Below, piece after piece: positions 1 to 5,604 of a stretch of DNA of 5,604 nucleotides. Position numbers and translations under genes: made by a program. The DNA lies in assembly GCA_025927435.1 (NCBI GenBank), contig JAICLM010000149.1, positions 1 to 5,604 of the forward strand, read 5' to 3'. Origin of the DNA: Thermoleophilia bacterium. GTDB taxonomy: Bacteria; Actinomycetota; Thermoleophilia; Gaiellales; Gaiellaceae. Positions within the stretch are counted from its first letter, which is position 1. Every line of letters starts with the position of its first letter. The notes below the pieces were generated by a model. It searched no databases, was not told the origin of the DNA, and saw only the letters and a list, made by a program, of their open reading frames with translations.

Positions 1-181
1 AGCGGTCGAAGCGCCCGGCGTCGTCCGGGAAGATGCGCAGCCGCGCGACCTTGCCCGCGAGGCGAGCCGCTTCCTCCGGACCGTCGCCGCGTGCGACGCC
101 CAGAAGCACGCAGAGACCGCGCCCGATCTCGCCGCCCGGCGTCACTCGCGCCCGCGAGACGCGCTGCACGACCGCTCGCAC
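1..181 (-). CDS. dtd: D-aminoacyl-tRNA deacylase (Dtd), N-terminal 60 residues, 3' end outside window
   Basis: The enzyme hydrolyses D-amino acids (such as D-Tyr) from mischarged tRNA in the cytoplasm. The 60 visible residues match the family's N terminus: RAVVQRVSRARV (2-13), GEIGRGLCVLLGV (17-29), then EEAARLAGKVARLRIF (36-51) and DDAGRFDR (53-60). The catalytic SQ-F-T and the GPVT motifs lie beyond the left edge, so activity cannot be judged. The GTG at 181 is the only sensible start, since the TPR gene's TAG stop is in the same frame three codons upstream (193-191). No clear ribosome binding site precedes it, so translation may depend on reinitiation after the TPR gene. Compared with the E. 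coli protein, the first hairpin is about four residues shorter (VTPGGEIG). Confidence 0.9.
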   Translation of the reverse strand, partial: MRAVVQRVSRARVTPGGEIGRGLCVLLGVARGDGPEEAARLAGKVARLRIFPDDAGRFDR

Positions 182-190
182 GACGGGAAG

Positions 191-544
191 CTAGTCGAGC
201 TCGCGGATGCGGGCGCGGTACTGCTCCGACGCCGGGCGGAGCGAGCTCGCGAGCTTGTAATGCGTGTTGGCCTCGACGTCGCGCCCCTGCTTTTCGAGGC
301 AGCGGCCGAGCGCGTAGTGCGCGTAGTCGTTGACCGGAGAGAGCTCCAGCACCTTGCGGAACTCCTCCTCGGCCTCGCTCCAGCGCCGGATCCGGAAGTA
401 CGCGATGCCGAGCGCCTCGCGGATCGAGGCCTTGTCCGGCTCTCGTCGCTTTGCCTTCTCGAGCGCGACGGTCGCCTGGGCGGCCATGCCCGCCCGCAGA
501 TGACGGCGGCCGCGCTGGAAGAGGCTGTAGGTCGATTCGCTCAT
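191..544 (-). CDS. Small three-repeat TPR protein
   Basis: The product is a 117-residue soluble protein made almost wholly of tetratricopeptide repeats, helical modules that bind other proteins. Three repeats are visible, closing with prolines at P36, P70 and P104, an exact 34-residue pitch. Repeats two and three carry the consensus well: ALGIAYFR, then AEEEF; and YALGRCLEKQG, then EANTHYKLA. There is no signal peptide or membrane segment, so it should be cytoplasmic. The ATG at 544 is chosen because the protein starts just before the first repeat and follows the TgpA stop by 7 bases. An earlier in-frame start at 607 would overlap that gene by 56 bases and add a non-TPR, Arg-rich leader. No strong ribosome binding site is seen (a GGAG lies 14 bases upstream). 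Its partner is unknown; the position suggests the MoxR/DUF58/TgpA proteins, which is inference. Confidence 0.9.
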   Translation of the reverse strand: MSESTYSLFQRGRRHLRAGMAAQATVALEKAKRREPDKASIREALGIAYFRIRRWSEAEEEFRKVLELSPVNDYAHYALGRCLEKQGRDVEANTHYKLASSLRPASEQYRARIRELD

Positions 545-551
545 GTGACCG

Positions 552-2837
552 CTATCCGCTCCCGCTACCCGCCGATGCCGTTGCGTCAACCGCCACGGGC
601 CGCGCAAGCGACCGCAGGGAGAGGAGCCCGCGGGCCCGCTCCCGCCGGGTGAGCCCGCGGCGCGCCTGCTCGAGGAGGGTGCGCAGCTCGCGCTTCGCCG
701 TGAGAGCCGCGGCCGCCGCGCCCTCGGACCGCCCGAACCGGGCGGCCGTGGCCGCCGCCACGAACGCCTCCGCCCCGATCCCGAACTCCCGCTTCACGAT
801 CTCGCCGAGCTCGCCGAGCGTCGCGCTGCGCGGCGCCTCGATGCGCTGGTCGAGGAGGAACGAGGCGAGCTCCTGCCGGCAGGCGGCGGCGACGCCGCGC
901 GGTTCACGGCGAGCGCTGCGAATCATGCGCGAAGCGATCTTGGTCAGCACGATGGCCGCCAGCACCACGGCAAGACCCGCGAGGAGAAGGAGCACCGGCC
1001 GGCTGCGATCGCCGCCGCCGCCCACGCCCAGCGCCGGTCCAGGGAGCGGGCGACGAGGCCCCCGGTCGAACCCGTTGGCCTTGCGCAGCTTCTGCTCGAC
1101 CGGCGACGCATTCCCACCGCGTCGGAACGGCTCCCCTGTCGGCAACCTCGCATCGCTCGCGTTTATCGCCGGCACCCCGGCCTGTGTGTCGCGCGGCGCA
1201 GCGCCGAGCGCAGCCGGAGTCGGATCGAACGGCAGCCAGCCGTAACCCTTGAACCAGACCTCGACCCAGGCGTGCGCCTCGCGGTCGGTGATCTTCCAGA
1301 CGTGCTGCTTGGAGTCGTACGTCCCTCCCGCGAACCCGACCGCCACCCGGGCGGGAATCCCGAGGTAGCGGAGCATGAGCGCCATCGCGCCCGCGAAGTA
1401 CTGGCAGTAGCCGGCGTGGGTGCGGGTCACGAATCCCACCAGTGCCGGTGCGACGACCTTGGGGTGGTTCGTGTAGCGGAAGTTGATCGAGAGGAACCAC
1501 TGCTGGAGCTGCTCGACGGCGTCGTACGGCGTGCGGGCACCGCCGGCCACCCGCTCCGCGAGGCGCTCGAGCGGGCGGTACGCGTAGAGGTCGGTTCCTC
1601 GGGTCGTGATCCCGTGCAGCACGACTGTGCGGTCCGGAGAGCCGAACGGCGGCACGTTCAGACCGTCGGCGACGGTCAGTAGGCCCTGATCTGCGAGCTG
1701 CGCCGGGTACTCGGGCGGGGAGCGGCGCAACGCGGCCGGGGACGGGCGGTCCGTGTGGCTCCAGACGGTGTAGCGAAACCCCTTCGGGAGGTTCTGGTCG
1801 AGGGAGGCGAACCCCGGTTGGGGAGTGATGAGCGGTGCGCCGGCGGCCGCCTTGAAACGCACCGGGATGCTCCCGCCGACGAGGTGCGGGTCGGCAAGAG
1901 ACGCCACCGTCACGACCTGGCGCGTCTGGTTGCTCGGCCGCCGGGCGGCCGCAGGTTCGAGCGAGTCGGCCGAGCGAGGTATCCCGATCGCCCAGGCGTC
2001 GTCGCGGAAATCGTCGAGCACGGCCGCGCGCAGGTACGTGGGCGGCCGAGCGGACTGGATCTCGAGAACGGTCGTGGGGTGTCCCGAGAACCTGAGGCCA
2101 CCGTACTGCGCGTTCCAGACGAATCCCACGTTGGTCGGCCCGGTTGCGACATGCGCCAGGTTCCACGACTGCCAGTGCACGAGCCCGTGGCGGGCGGCCG
2201 TCGCCGAGCCGACCGCGACCGCCGCGACTGCGACGACCGCGCCTGCAGGGATCGCGAGCGCCGGGAGACGGTGGGAGCCGAGCCCCGCAAGGATGACGAG
2301 CGCGGCGGCGAGGATTGCGGCGCCCATGGCGACGCCGCGAGACGGGCCGAGCAGCGTCGCCGGCCAGCCCGCGCCGAGCAGGAGCATGAGAGCGCTCAGC
2401 ACCGGCCTCCGCGCGGCGACGAGCAACGTGACGCCCAGCGCGAAGAGGAAGAGGCCCGAGAGCACGAGCTGGTTCATCGCCTCGTGCACCCGGGGGTCGA
2501 ACGGGAGATGGGTGCCGTAGAAGTCGCTGAAGCCGTTCCCGAACCGCGTCCCGATCATCGAGAGCGAATCCGCGAGGCCGAAGGCCGAGCGAGGCTGGTC
2601 GAGCCGCCAGGGCAGGAGATCGACTCCCACCGCAACCTGCGCCGCGATCACCGTCGCCGCCACCGCGCCGACCGCGCGGACCGCGCGACGCGAAGGCAAG
2701 GCAGCCCCCAGTGCGAGAGCGAGGAGCGCGAGCACGCGCCAGAGCGATCCGACCGGCTGCTCGAGGCGGAGCCAGGCCACGGCGACGACGACGAGCGGGA
2801 GGGCGCTTACCGCTGCGGTCCGCGCCGCGTTACGCAC
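552..2837 (-). CDS. TgpA-type membrane protein with extracytoplasmic transglutaminase-like domain and DUF4129-like tail
   Basis: The product has 761 residues from the GTG at 2837, chosen for the GGAGG six bases upstream; the next in-frame GTG, at 2861, would add eight residues. Domains in order: about seven hydrophobic segments (near 11-25, 32-49, 53-72, 123-142, 145-164, 168-187, 191-212), matching the TgpA N-terminal region (DUF3488); a large domain that by this topology faces outward; and the transglutaminase core (about 434-540). The core triad is Cys478 in GYCQYFAGAM, His522 in REAHAWVEV and Asp538 in PFDPTP, so the fold looks catalytically complete. A Pro/Gly-rich linker (about 541-610) leads to one more membrane segment (614-634). 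A charged cytoplasmic tail follows, with a DUF4129-like part (647-727) and a Gly/Ser end. The Pseudomonas relative TgpA is essential, but its substrate is not established. The start overlaps the DUF58 gene by 8 bases. Confidence 0.95.
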   Translation of the reverse strand: MRNAARTAAVSALPLVVVAVAWLRLEQPVGSLWRVLALLALALGAALPSRRAVRAVGAVAATVIAAQVAVGVDLLPWRLDQPRSAFGLADSLSMIGTRFGNGFSDFYGTHLPFDPRVHEAMNQLVLSGLFLFALGVTLLVAARRPVLSALMLLLGAGWPATLLGPSRGVAMGAAILAAALVILAGLGSHRLPALAIPAGAVVAVAAVAVGSATAARHGLVHWQSWNLAHVATGPTNVGFVWNAQYGGLRFSGHPTTVLEIQSARPPTYLRAAVLDDFRDDAWAIGIPRSADSLEPAAARRPSNQTRQVVTVASLADPHLVGGSIPVRFKAAAGAPLITPQPGFASLDQNLPKGFRYTVWSHTDRPSPAALRRSPPEYPAQLADQGLLTVADGLNVPPFGSPDRTVVLHGITTRGTDLYAYRPLERLAERVAGGARTPYDAVEQLQQWFLSINFRYTNHPKVVAPALVGFVTRTHAGYCQYFAGAMALMLRYLGIPARVAVGFAGGTYDSKQHVWKITDREAHAWVEVWFKGYGWLPFDPTPAALGAAPRDTQAGVPAINASDARLPTGEPFRRGGNASPVEQKLRKANGFDRGPRRPLPGPALGVGGGGDRSRPVLLLLAGLAVVLAAIVLTKIASRMIRSARREPRGVAAACRQELASFLLDQRIEAPRSATLGELGEIVKREFGIGAEAFVAAATAARFGRSEGAAAAALTAKRELRTLLEQARRGLTRRERARGLLSLRSLARPVAVDATASAGSGSG

Positions 2838-4044
2838 GTGCCACCTCCGCCGCTCCCGCACCGTGGAGGGCAGTGGCCAGATCGTCCCCGTGCCGCACGA
2901 CGGCGATCGGGACGCCGGCCGCCTGCAGGCGCAGGAGATCGGGTTCCGGGCGACTTCCTCGTCCCGCGAAGCTCGCCGCCTCCACGTGGACGAGCGCCAC
3001 GGGCCGGCGCGTGAGCGCGCGCTCGAGCAGTCGGTCCACCAGCGACCGCTCCACCCGGGACGTGACGACCACGAGCTCGAGCGAGCGCGCAGACGGGCCG
3101 TCCGCCGAGCGCAGCAGCGCGGCCACGGGACTCCGGGCGTCCGGCTCCGCAGCCGCCAGGAGCTCGAGCGCGCGCTGCCACTCCGGCCCGTCCGCCGAGA
3201 CGCTCTGTACGTCGCGCCCGGCGGTGTTCAGAACGAGCGTGCAGCGGCGACCGCGCCGGACATGCGCGAAGAGGACCGAGCCGGCGACGCGGACGGCGGC
3301 GTCGAAGGACGAGTCGGGAGGCGAGCCGGCGACCGCTGCGGGATCTCCGTCGAGCAGGACTGCGACCTCGTCGCGCGGCGCGTCCTCCAGCTCCTTCACC
3401 ATCAGCGAGCCGCGCCGCGCGGTCGACGGCCAGTGGACGCGCCGCAGCGACTCGCCCTGCTGGTAGTCGCGGACGCTGTGGAGGTCGAAGCCGACGGGCC
3501 GCCGCAGCAGGAGCTGCCGGCCGTGCTCGGGCCCGGCGCCGCCGTCGAAGAAGAGCCGCTCGAGCTCGGTCAGCCGCGGATAGACGACCAGCGCTTGCTC
3601 GTCCTCCACCGACAGGTCCGCCTCGGCGAGCCCGAACGGGTCTGAGATCGCCAGCCGGACGGGCTCGAAGCGGTGGCGTCCCCGGGGGACGTCGCGAAGG
3701 TGATAGGAGCCCCAGTGCCGGCCCCGGCCGTGCGGCCGCAGCTCGAGCACCTCCTCCCCGAGCCGCCCGACGTGCTCGTGGGCGACGACGTTCGGCAGCG
3801 GGACGCCGGGCTCACGCTCGAGCTCGAGCTGGATCCTGACGTCCTCGCGCTCGACCAGGTCCTCGTGCCGCCAGCGCCGCTTGATCTGCGGCTGCCGCAG
3901 CGTGATCCGCACCCACGCGACGGAGAGCGGCACGACGAGGACGAGCCCCGCCGCGACCGGGTAGAGCGCGGGCGAACCGAAGACGATCGCGACGACCCAG
4001 CAAAGAATCCCCAGACCAAGTACCGCTCGACCCCGGGCGGTCAT
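2830..4044 (-). CDS. DUF58-domain membrane-anchored protein
   Basis: The product is a 404-residue protein with two closely spaced hydrophobic segments at the N terminus (about 8-23 and 26-44) and a long cytoplasmic part. The DUF58 signature is clear at residues 187-220: an RDYQQGESLRRVHW core, then STARRG and VKELE. A von Willebrand-like fold follows, with the strand VAVLLDGDP at 227-235. The usual metal-binding DxSxS is not intact there, reading DGDPA (232-236), so metal binding is doubtful. The role in the family is not settled; DUF58 proteins are regularly encoded between a MoxR ATPase and a TgpA protein and are presumed to work with them at the membrane. The ATG overlaps the MoxR stop by one base, and the TAA stop lies within the first codons of the TgpA gene. 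The open frame extends far upstream into moxR, but that part is only a shadow without family similarity. Confidence 0.94.
   Translation of the reverse strand: MTARGRAVLGLGILCWVVAIVFGSPALYPVAAGLVLVVPLSVAWVRITLRQPQIKRRWRHEDLVEREDVRIQLELEREPGVPLPNVVAHEHVGRLGEEVLELRPHGRGRHWGSYHLRDVPRGRHRFEPVRLAISDPFGLAEADLSVEDEQALVVYPRLTELERLFFDGGAGPEHGRQLLLRRPVGFDLHSVRDYQQGESLRRVHWPSTARRGSLMVKELEDAPRDEVAVLLDGDPAAVAGSPPDSSFDAAVRVAGSVLFAHVRRGRRCTLVLNTAGRDVQSVSADGPEWQRALELLAAAEPDARSPVAALLRSADGPSARSLELVVVTSRVERSLVDRLLERALTRRPVALVHVEAASFAGRGSRPEPDLLRLQAAGVPIAVVRHGDDLATALHGAGAAEVARA
2844..2848 (-). promoter_or_regulatory. Shine-Dalgarno for the TgpA-type gene
   Basis: The minus strand reads GGAGG here, six bases before a GTG at 2837-2835. 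This is the best ribosome binding site in the window. It favours that GTG over the in-frame GTG at 2861, which has no purine-rich sequence in front of it. The site lies inside the last codons of the DUF58 gene. Confidence 0.75.
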
Positions 4045-5069
4045 CAGACCGGAACCGGCGTGCGCGCGAGCGCGTCCGCGACGAGCTCCGCCGGGCCGAG
4101 CCCGGCCGAGCGAGCCTCCGGCGCGAGGATCAGGCGATGTGCGAGCACCGGCGCCCCGACCGCCTTGACGTCGTCGGGAGTGACGTAGTCCCGGCCGTCG
4201 GCGAGCGCGCGTGCCTTCGCCACCCGCAGGAGCGCGATCCCGGCGCGCGGGCTCGCACCGAGGTAGAGCCGCTGGTCGCTCCGCGTCTGCCGCAGCAGCG
4301 CGACGACGTAGCGCCCGAGGCTCTCCTCGACGTACACGTTGCGCGCGGCCTCCACGAGCCGCAAGACGTCGGCCGCGCCGGCGACGGCGGGCAGCGACTC
4401 GAGCGGCGGCCCACTGGCGCCGGAGGCGCCAGGGTCTATCCGCTGGGCGCCGCCGGCTCTGCCGGTGGCGCTTCCAGCACCCCAGCTCGTCTGCTCGTCG
4501 AGCATGCGCGCCTCCTCGGCGAGCGGCGGGTAGCCGAGCGAGACCCGCATCGTGAAGCGGTCGAGCTGGGCCTCCGGCAGCGGATACGTCCCCTCGTACT
4601 CGATCGGGTTCTGGGTCGCGATGACCATGAACGGCGCCTCGAGCGGGTACGTCACCCCGTCCACGGACACCTGCCGCTCCTCCATGCACTCGAGGAGCGC
4701 GGCCTGGGTCTTGGGCGAGGCGCGGTTCACCTCGTCCACGAGGAGGAGGTTGGCGAACACGGGGCCGGGCCTGAACTCGAACTGGTTCTGCTGCTGGTTG
4801 AAGACGTTGACGCCGGTCACGTCCGACGGCAGCAGGTCCGGTGTGAACTGCAGGCGGGAGAAGTGGCAGTCGAGCGAGCGGGCGAGCGCCTTCGCGAGCA
4901 TCGTCTTGCCGACGCCCGGGAAGTCCTCGATGATCGCGTGCCCCTCCGCGACGAGGCAGAGCACGATCAAGCGCAGCGTCTCGTCGGGCGCGTGGACGAC
5001 TCGGCCGAGGTTCTCGGCAATCGTCCGGATCAGCCCGTTCGGGACCGGTTCGACGGCGCGCTCAGCCAT
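4044..5069 (-). CDS. MoxR-family AAA+ ATPase
   Basis: The product is a 341-residue cytoplasmic AAA+ ATPase of the MoxR type, a family of chaperone-like ATPases usually encoded beside von Willebrand-like or DUF58 partners. Visible motifs are Walker A PGVGKT (51-56), Walker B LLLVDE (108-113, D112 and E113), sensor 1 ATQNP (151-155), the arginine-finger region PEAQLDRF (165-172, R171) and sensor 2 GASPR (271-275). The AAA lid follows to the C terminus. All catalytic residues are present, so it should be active. Between the core and lid, about residues 194-221, is a Gly/Ala/Ser-rich stretch some 25 residues longer than I expect for the family; it is encoded by two DNA palindromes. The ATG lies inside the end of coaBC. 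A GAGGTGGAG sequence 13 bases upstream is a plausible but distant ribosome binding site. The stop shares one base with the DUF58 start (TGATG), which suggests translational coupling. Confidence 0.96.
   Translation of the reverse strand: MAERAVEPVPNGLIRTIAENLGRVVHAPDETLRLIVLCLVAEGHAIIEDFPGVGKTMLAKALARSLDCHFSRLQFTPDLLPSDVTGVNVFNQQQNQFEFRPGPVFANLLLVDEVNRASPKTQAALLECMEERQVSVDGVTYPLEAPFMVIATQNPIEYEGTYPLPEAQLDRFTMRVSLGYPPLAEEARMLDEQTSWGAGSATGRAGGAQRIDPGASGASGPPLESLPAVAGAADVLRLVEAARNVYVEESLGRYVVALLRQTRSDQRLYLGASPRAGIALLRVAKARALADGRDYVTPDDVKAVGAPVLAHRLILAPEARSAGLGPAELVADALARTPVPV
4414..4432. repeat. Perfect inverted repeat (8-bp arms, 3-base loop) inside moxR
   Basis: CTGGCGCC at 4414-4421 and GGCGCCAG at 4425-4432 are exact reverse complements separated by GGA. 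The repeat lies in the codons for the Gly/Ser-rich linker of the MoxR protein (residues about 213-219), where the reading frame stays open. It is the first of two adjacent palindromes. High GC makes short chance palindromes common, but the second, longer one 9 bases away makes chance less likely. Confidence 0.75.
4442..4478. repeat. Long imperfect inverted repeat (16-bp stem) inside moxR
   Basis: The arms at 4442-4457 and 4461-4478 pair over 16 positions around a 3-base loop (TCT). There is one non-Watson-Crick position (4452/4466) and a two-base bulge (4472-4473). The spacer from the first palindrome is 4433-4441 and includes an AT-richer TCTATC. The pair of hairpins spans 65 bases and encodes about residues 198-219 of the MoxR protein, the part that looks inserted. 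I see no clear target-site duplication and no second copy in this window, so calling it a mobile repeat is inference. Confidence 0.7.
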
Positions 5070-5604
5070 GTCCGATCAGGGTCTCCACCTCGTCGAGGAT
5101 TGCCGCTGCAACTTCCTCTTTCGGTGCTTTCGCAACCGGGCGCTCGCCGGATCCCGCGAGCAGCGTCACCTCGTTGTCGGCGGCGTCGAAGCCGATGTCG
5201 GGCCGCGAGACGTCGTTGAGGACGAAGAGGTCGACGCCCTTGCGCGCGAGCTTCTCGCGGGCCCGCTCGAGACCCGCATCGCCGGTCTCGGCGGCGAAGC
5301 CCACGAGGAGCTGGTTCTCGCGACGGCTTTCGCCGAGCGCCGAGAGGATGTCGGTCGTCGGCTCGAGCTCGAGCGTCCAGGTGGCGGTGTCCTTCGGGCG
5401 CTTCGCGGCGAGCGCCTCGGCAGGCCGGTAGTCGGCCACCGCCGCGGCCATGACGATCACGTCGGCCTCCGCCGCCCGGGAAAGCGCCTCGCGCTCGAGA
5501 TCGCCTGCGGTCGGCGTCTCCACCACGTCGACCCCGGCCGGCGCCGGCACCGCGAGGTTCGCCGCGAGCAGCGTCACCTCGGCCCCGCGCCGCCGCGCCT
5601 CCGC
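5062..5604 (-). CDS. coaBC: CoaBC, C-terminal part (phosphopantothenate-cysteine ligase domain), 5' end outside window
   Basis: The visible 180 residues are the C-terminal part of the CoaB domain. In the family this domain joins 4'-phosphopantothenate to cysteine using CTP. The N-terminal CoaC decarboxylase half, if present as is usual, lies beyond the right edge. The frame is open from the last base and ends at a TGA (5064-5062). Visible landmarks, numbered from the edge, are RRRGAEVTLL (5-13), the signature AAAVADYRP (53-61), LEPTTDIL (80-87), VGFAAETGD (101-109), the KGVDLFVLNDVS stretch (122-133) and DNEVTLL (143-149). The lysine-rich loop that reads KIKK in many homologues is KRPK here (68-71), an uncommon form. 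The stop overlaps the start of the MoxR gene by 8 bases, so the two are probably co-transcribed. The only in-frame start codon near the edge (GTG, 5577-5575) is internal, because homology continues upstream of it. Confidence 0.93.
   Translation of the reverse strand, partial: AEARRRGAEVTLLAANLAVPAPAGVDVVETPTAGDLEREALSRAAEADVIVMAAAVADYRPAEALAAKRPKDTATWTLELEPTTDILSALGESRRENQLLVGFAAETGDAGLERAREKLARKGVDLFVLNDVSRPDIGFDAADNEVTLLAGSGERPVAKAPKEEVAAAILDEVETLIGHG

Noticed and set aside
624..660. Direct repeat GAGCCCGCGG (624-633 and 651-660) with a GC-only palindrome, near the end of the TgpA gene
   Set aside because: It is short and fully GC, within Arg/Leu codons of a high-GC gene. Chance is a sufficient explanation and it is not at a gene end where a terminator would sit.
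904..2166. Minus-strand open frame (420 codons) in a second frame inside the TgpA gene
   Set aside because: It is a frame-shifted shadow with Arg/Pro-rich composition. The true frame carries the Cys-His-Asp triad and membrane helices.
1755..3014. Long plus-strand open frame (419 codons) opposite the TgpA and DUF58 genes
   Set aside because: It is rich in Arg, Glu and Asp with no recognisable domain and lies opposite well-supported genes with clear motifs. Such frames are expected opposite high-GC genes.
3813..3831. Tandem CTCGAG/GAGCTC-like run in the DUF58 gene
   Set aside because: It encodes alternating Leu-Glu residues with the preferred CTC and GAG codons, so codon use explains it.
4045..4689. 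Upstream extension of the DUF58 reading frame into the MoxR gene
   Set aside because: The translation is Arg/Ala/Gly-rich shadow sequence with no DUF58 similarity. The ATG at 4044, coupled to the MoxR stop, gives a normal family N terminus with two membrane helices.
4137..5219. Long plus-strand open frame (360 codons) opposite the MoxR gene and the end of coaBC
   Set aside because: The composition is biased, there is no family resemblance, and the opposite strand holds intact AAA+ motifs throughout.

Overview
The window is a dense, high-GC (roughly 70% by eye) bacterial segment in which every real gene reads on the minus strand. It carries six genes with almost no intergenic DNA. The codon bias, GTG starts, and TgpA and CoaBC sequence style fit a high-GC actinobacterium. 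A deep-branching class such as Thermoleophilia is possible, but that is a guess from style and not demonstrable here.

In the direction of transcription (right to left) the order is as follows. First is the 3' part of coaBC (coenzyme A biosynthesis), cut by the right edge. Next is a MoxR-family AAA+ ATPase, then a membrane-anchored DUF58 protein, then a large TgpA-type membrane transglutaminase-like protein. After that comes a small three-repeat TPR protein, then the first 60 codons of dtd (D-aminoacyl-tRNA deacylase), cut by the left edge. The coaBC/moxR, moxR/DUF58 and DUF58/tgpA junctions overlap by 8, 1 and 8 bases. The tgpA/TPR and TPR/dtd junctions have gaps of 7 and 9 bases. I see no promoter, terminator or RNA gene, and the layout reads as one polycistronic unit that continues past both edges.

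The MoxR, DUF58 and TgpA genes form a recurrent three-gene module. In it an AAA+ ATPase is thought to act on or with a DUF58 protein, next to a membrane protein whose Cys-His-Asp transglutaminase fold lies outside the cytoplasm. The exact substrate is not known from sequence. The flanking coaBC and dtd genes are housekeeping functions with no obvious biochemical link to the module.

The most unusual local feature is inside the moxR gene. Two strong palindromes lie back to back and encode a Gly/Ala/Ser-rich insertion between the AAA+ core and the lid domain. This looks like an in-frame insertion of a small interspersed palindromic repeat. I found no defence system, CRISPR array, transposase or other clearly new system.
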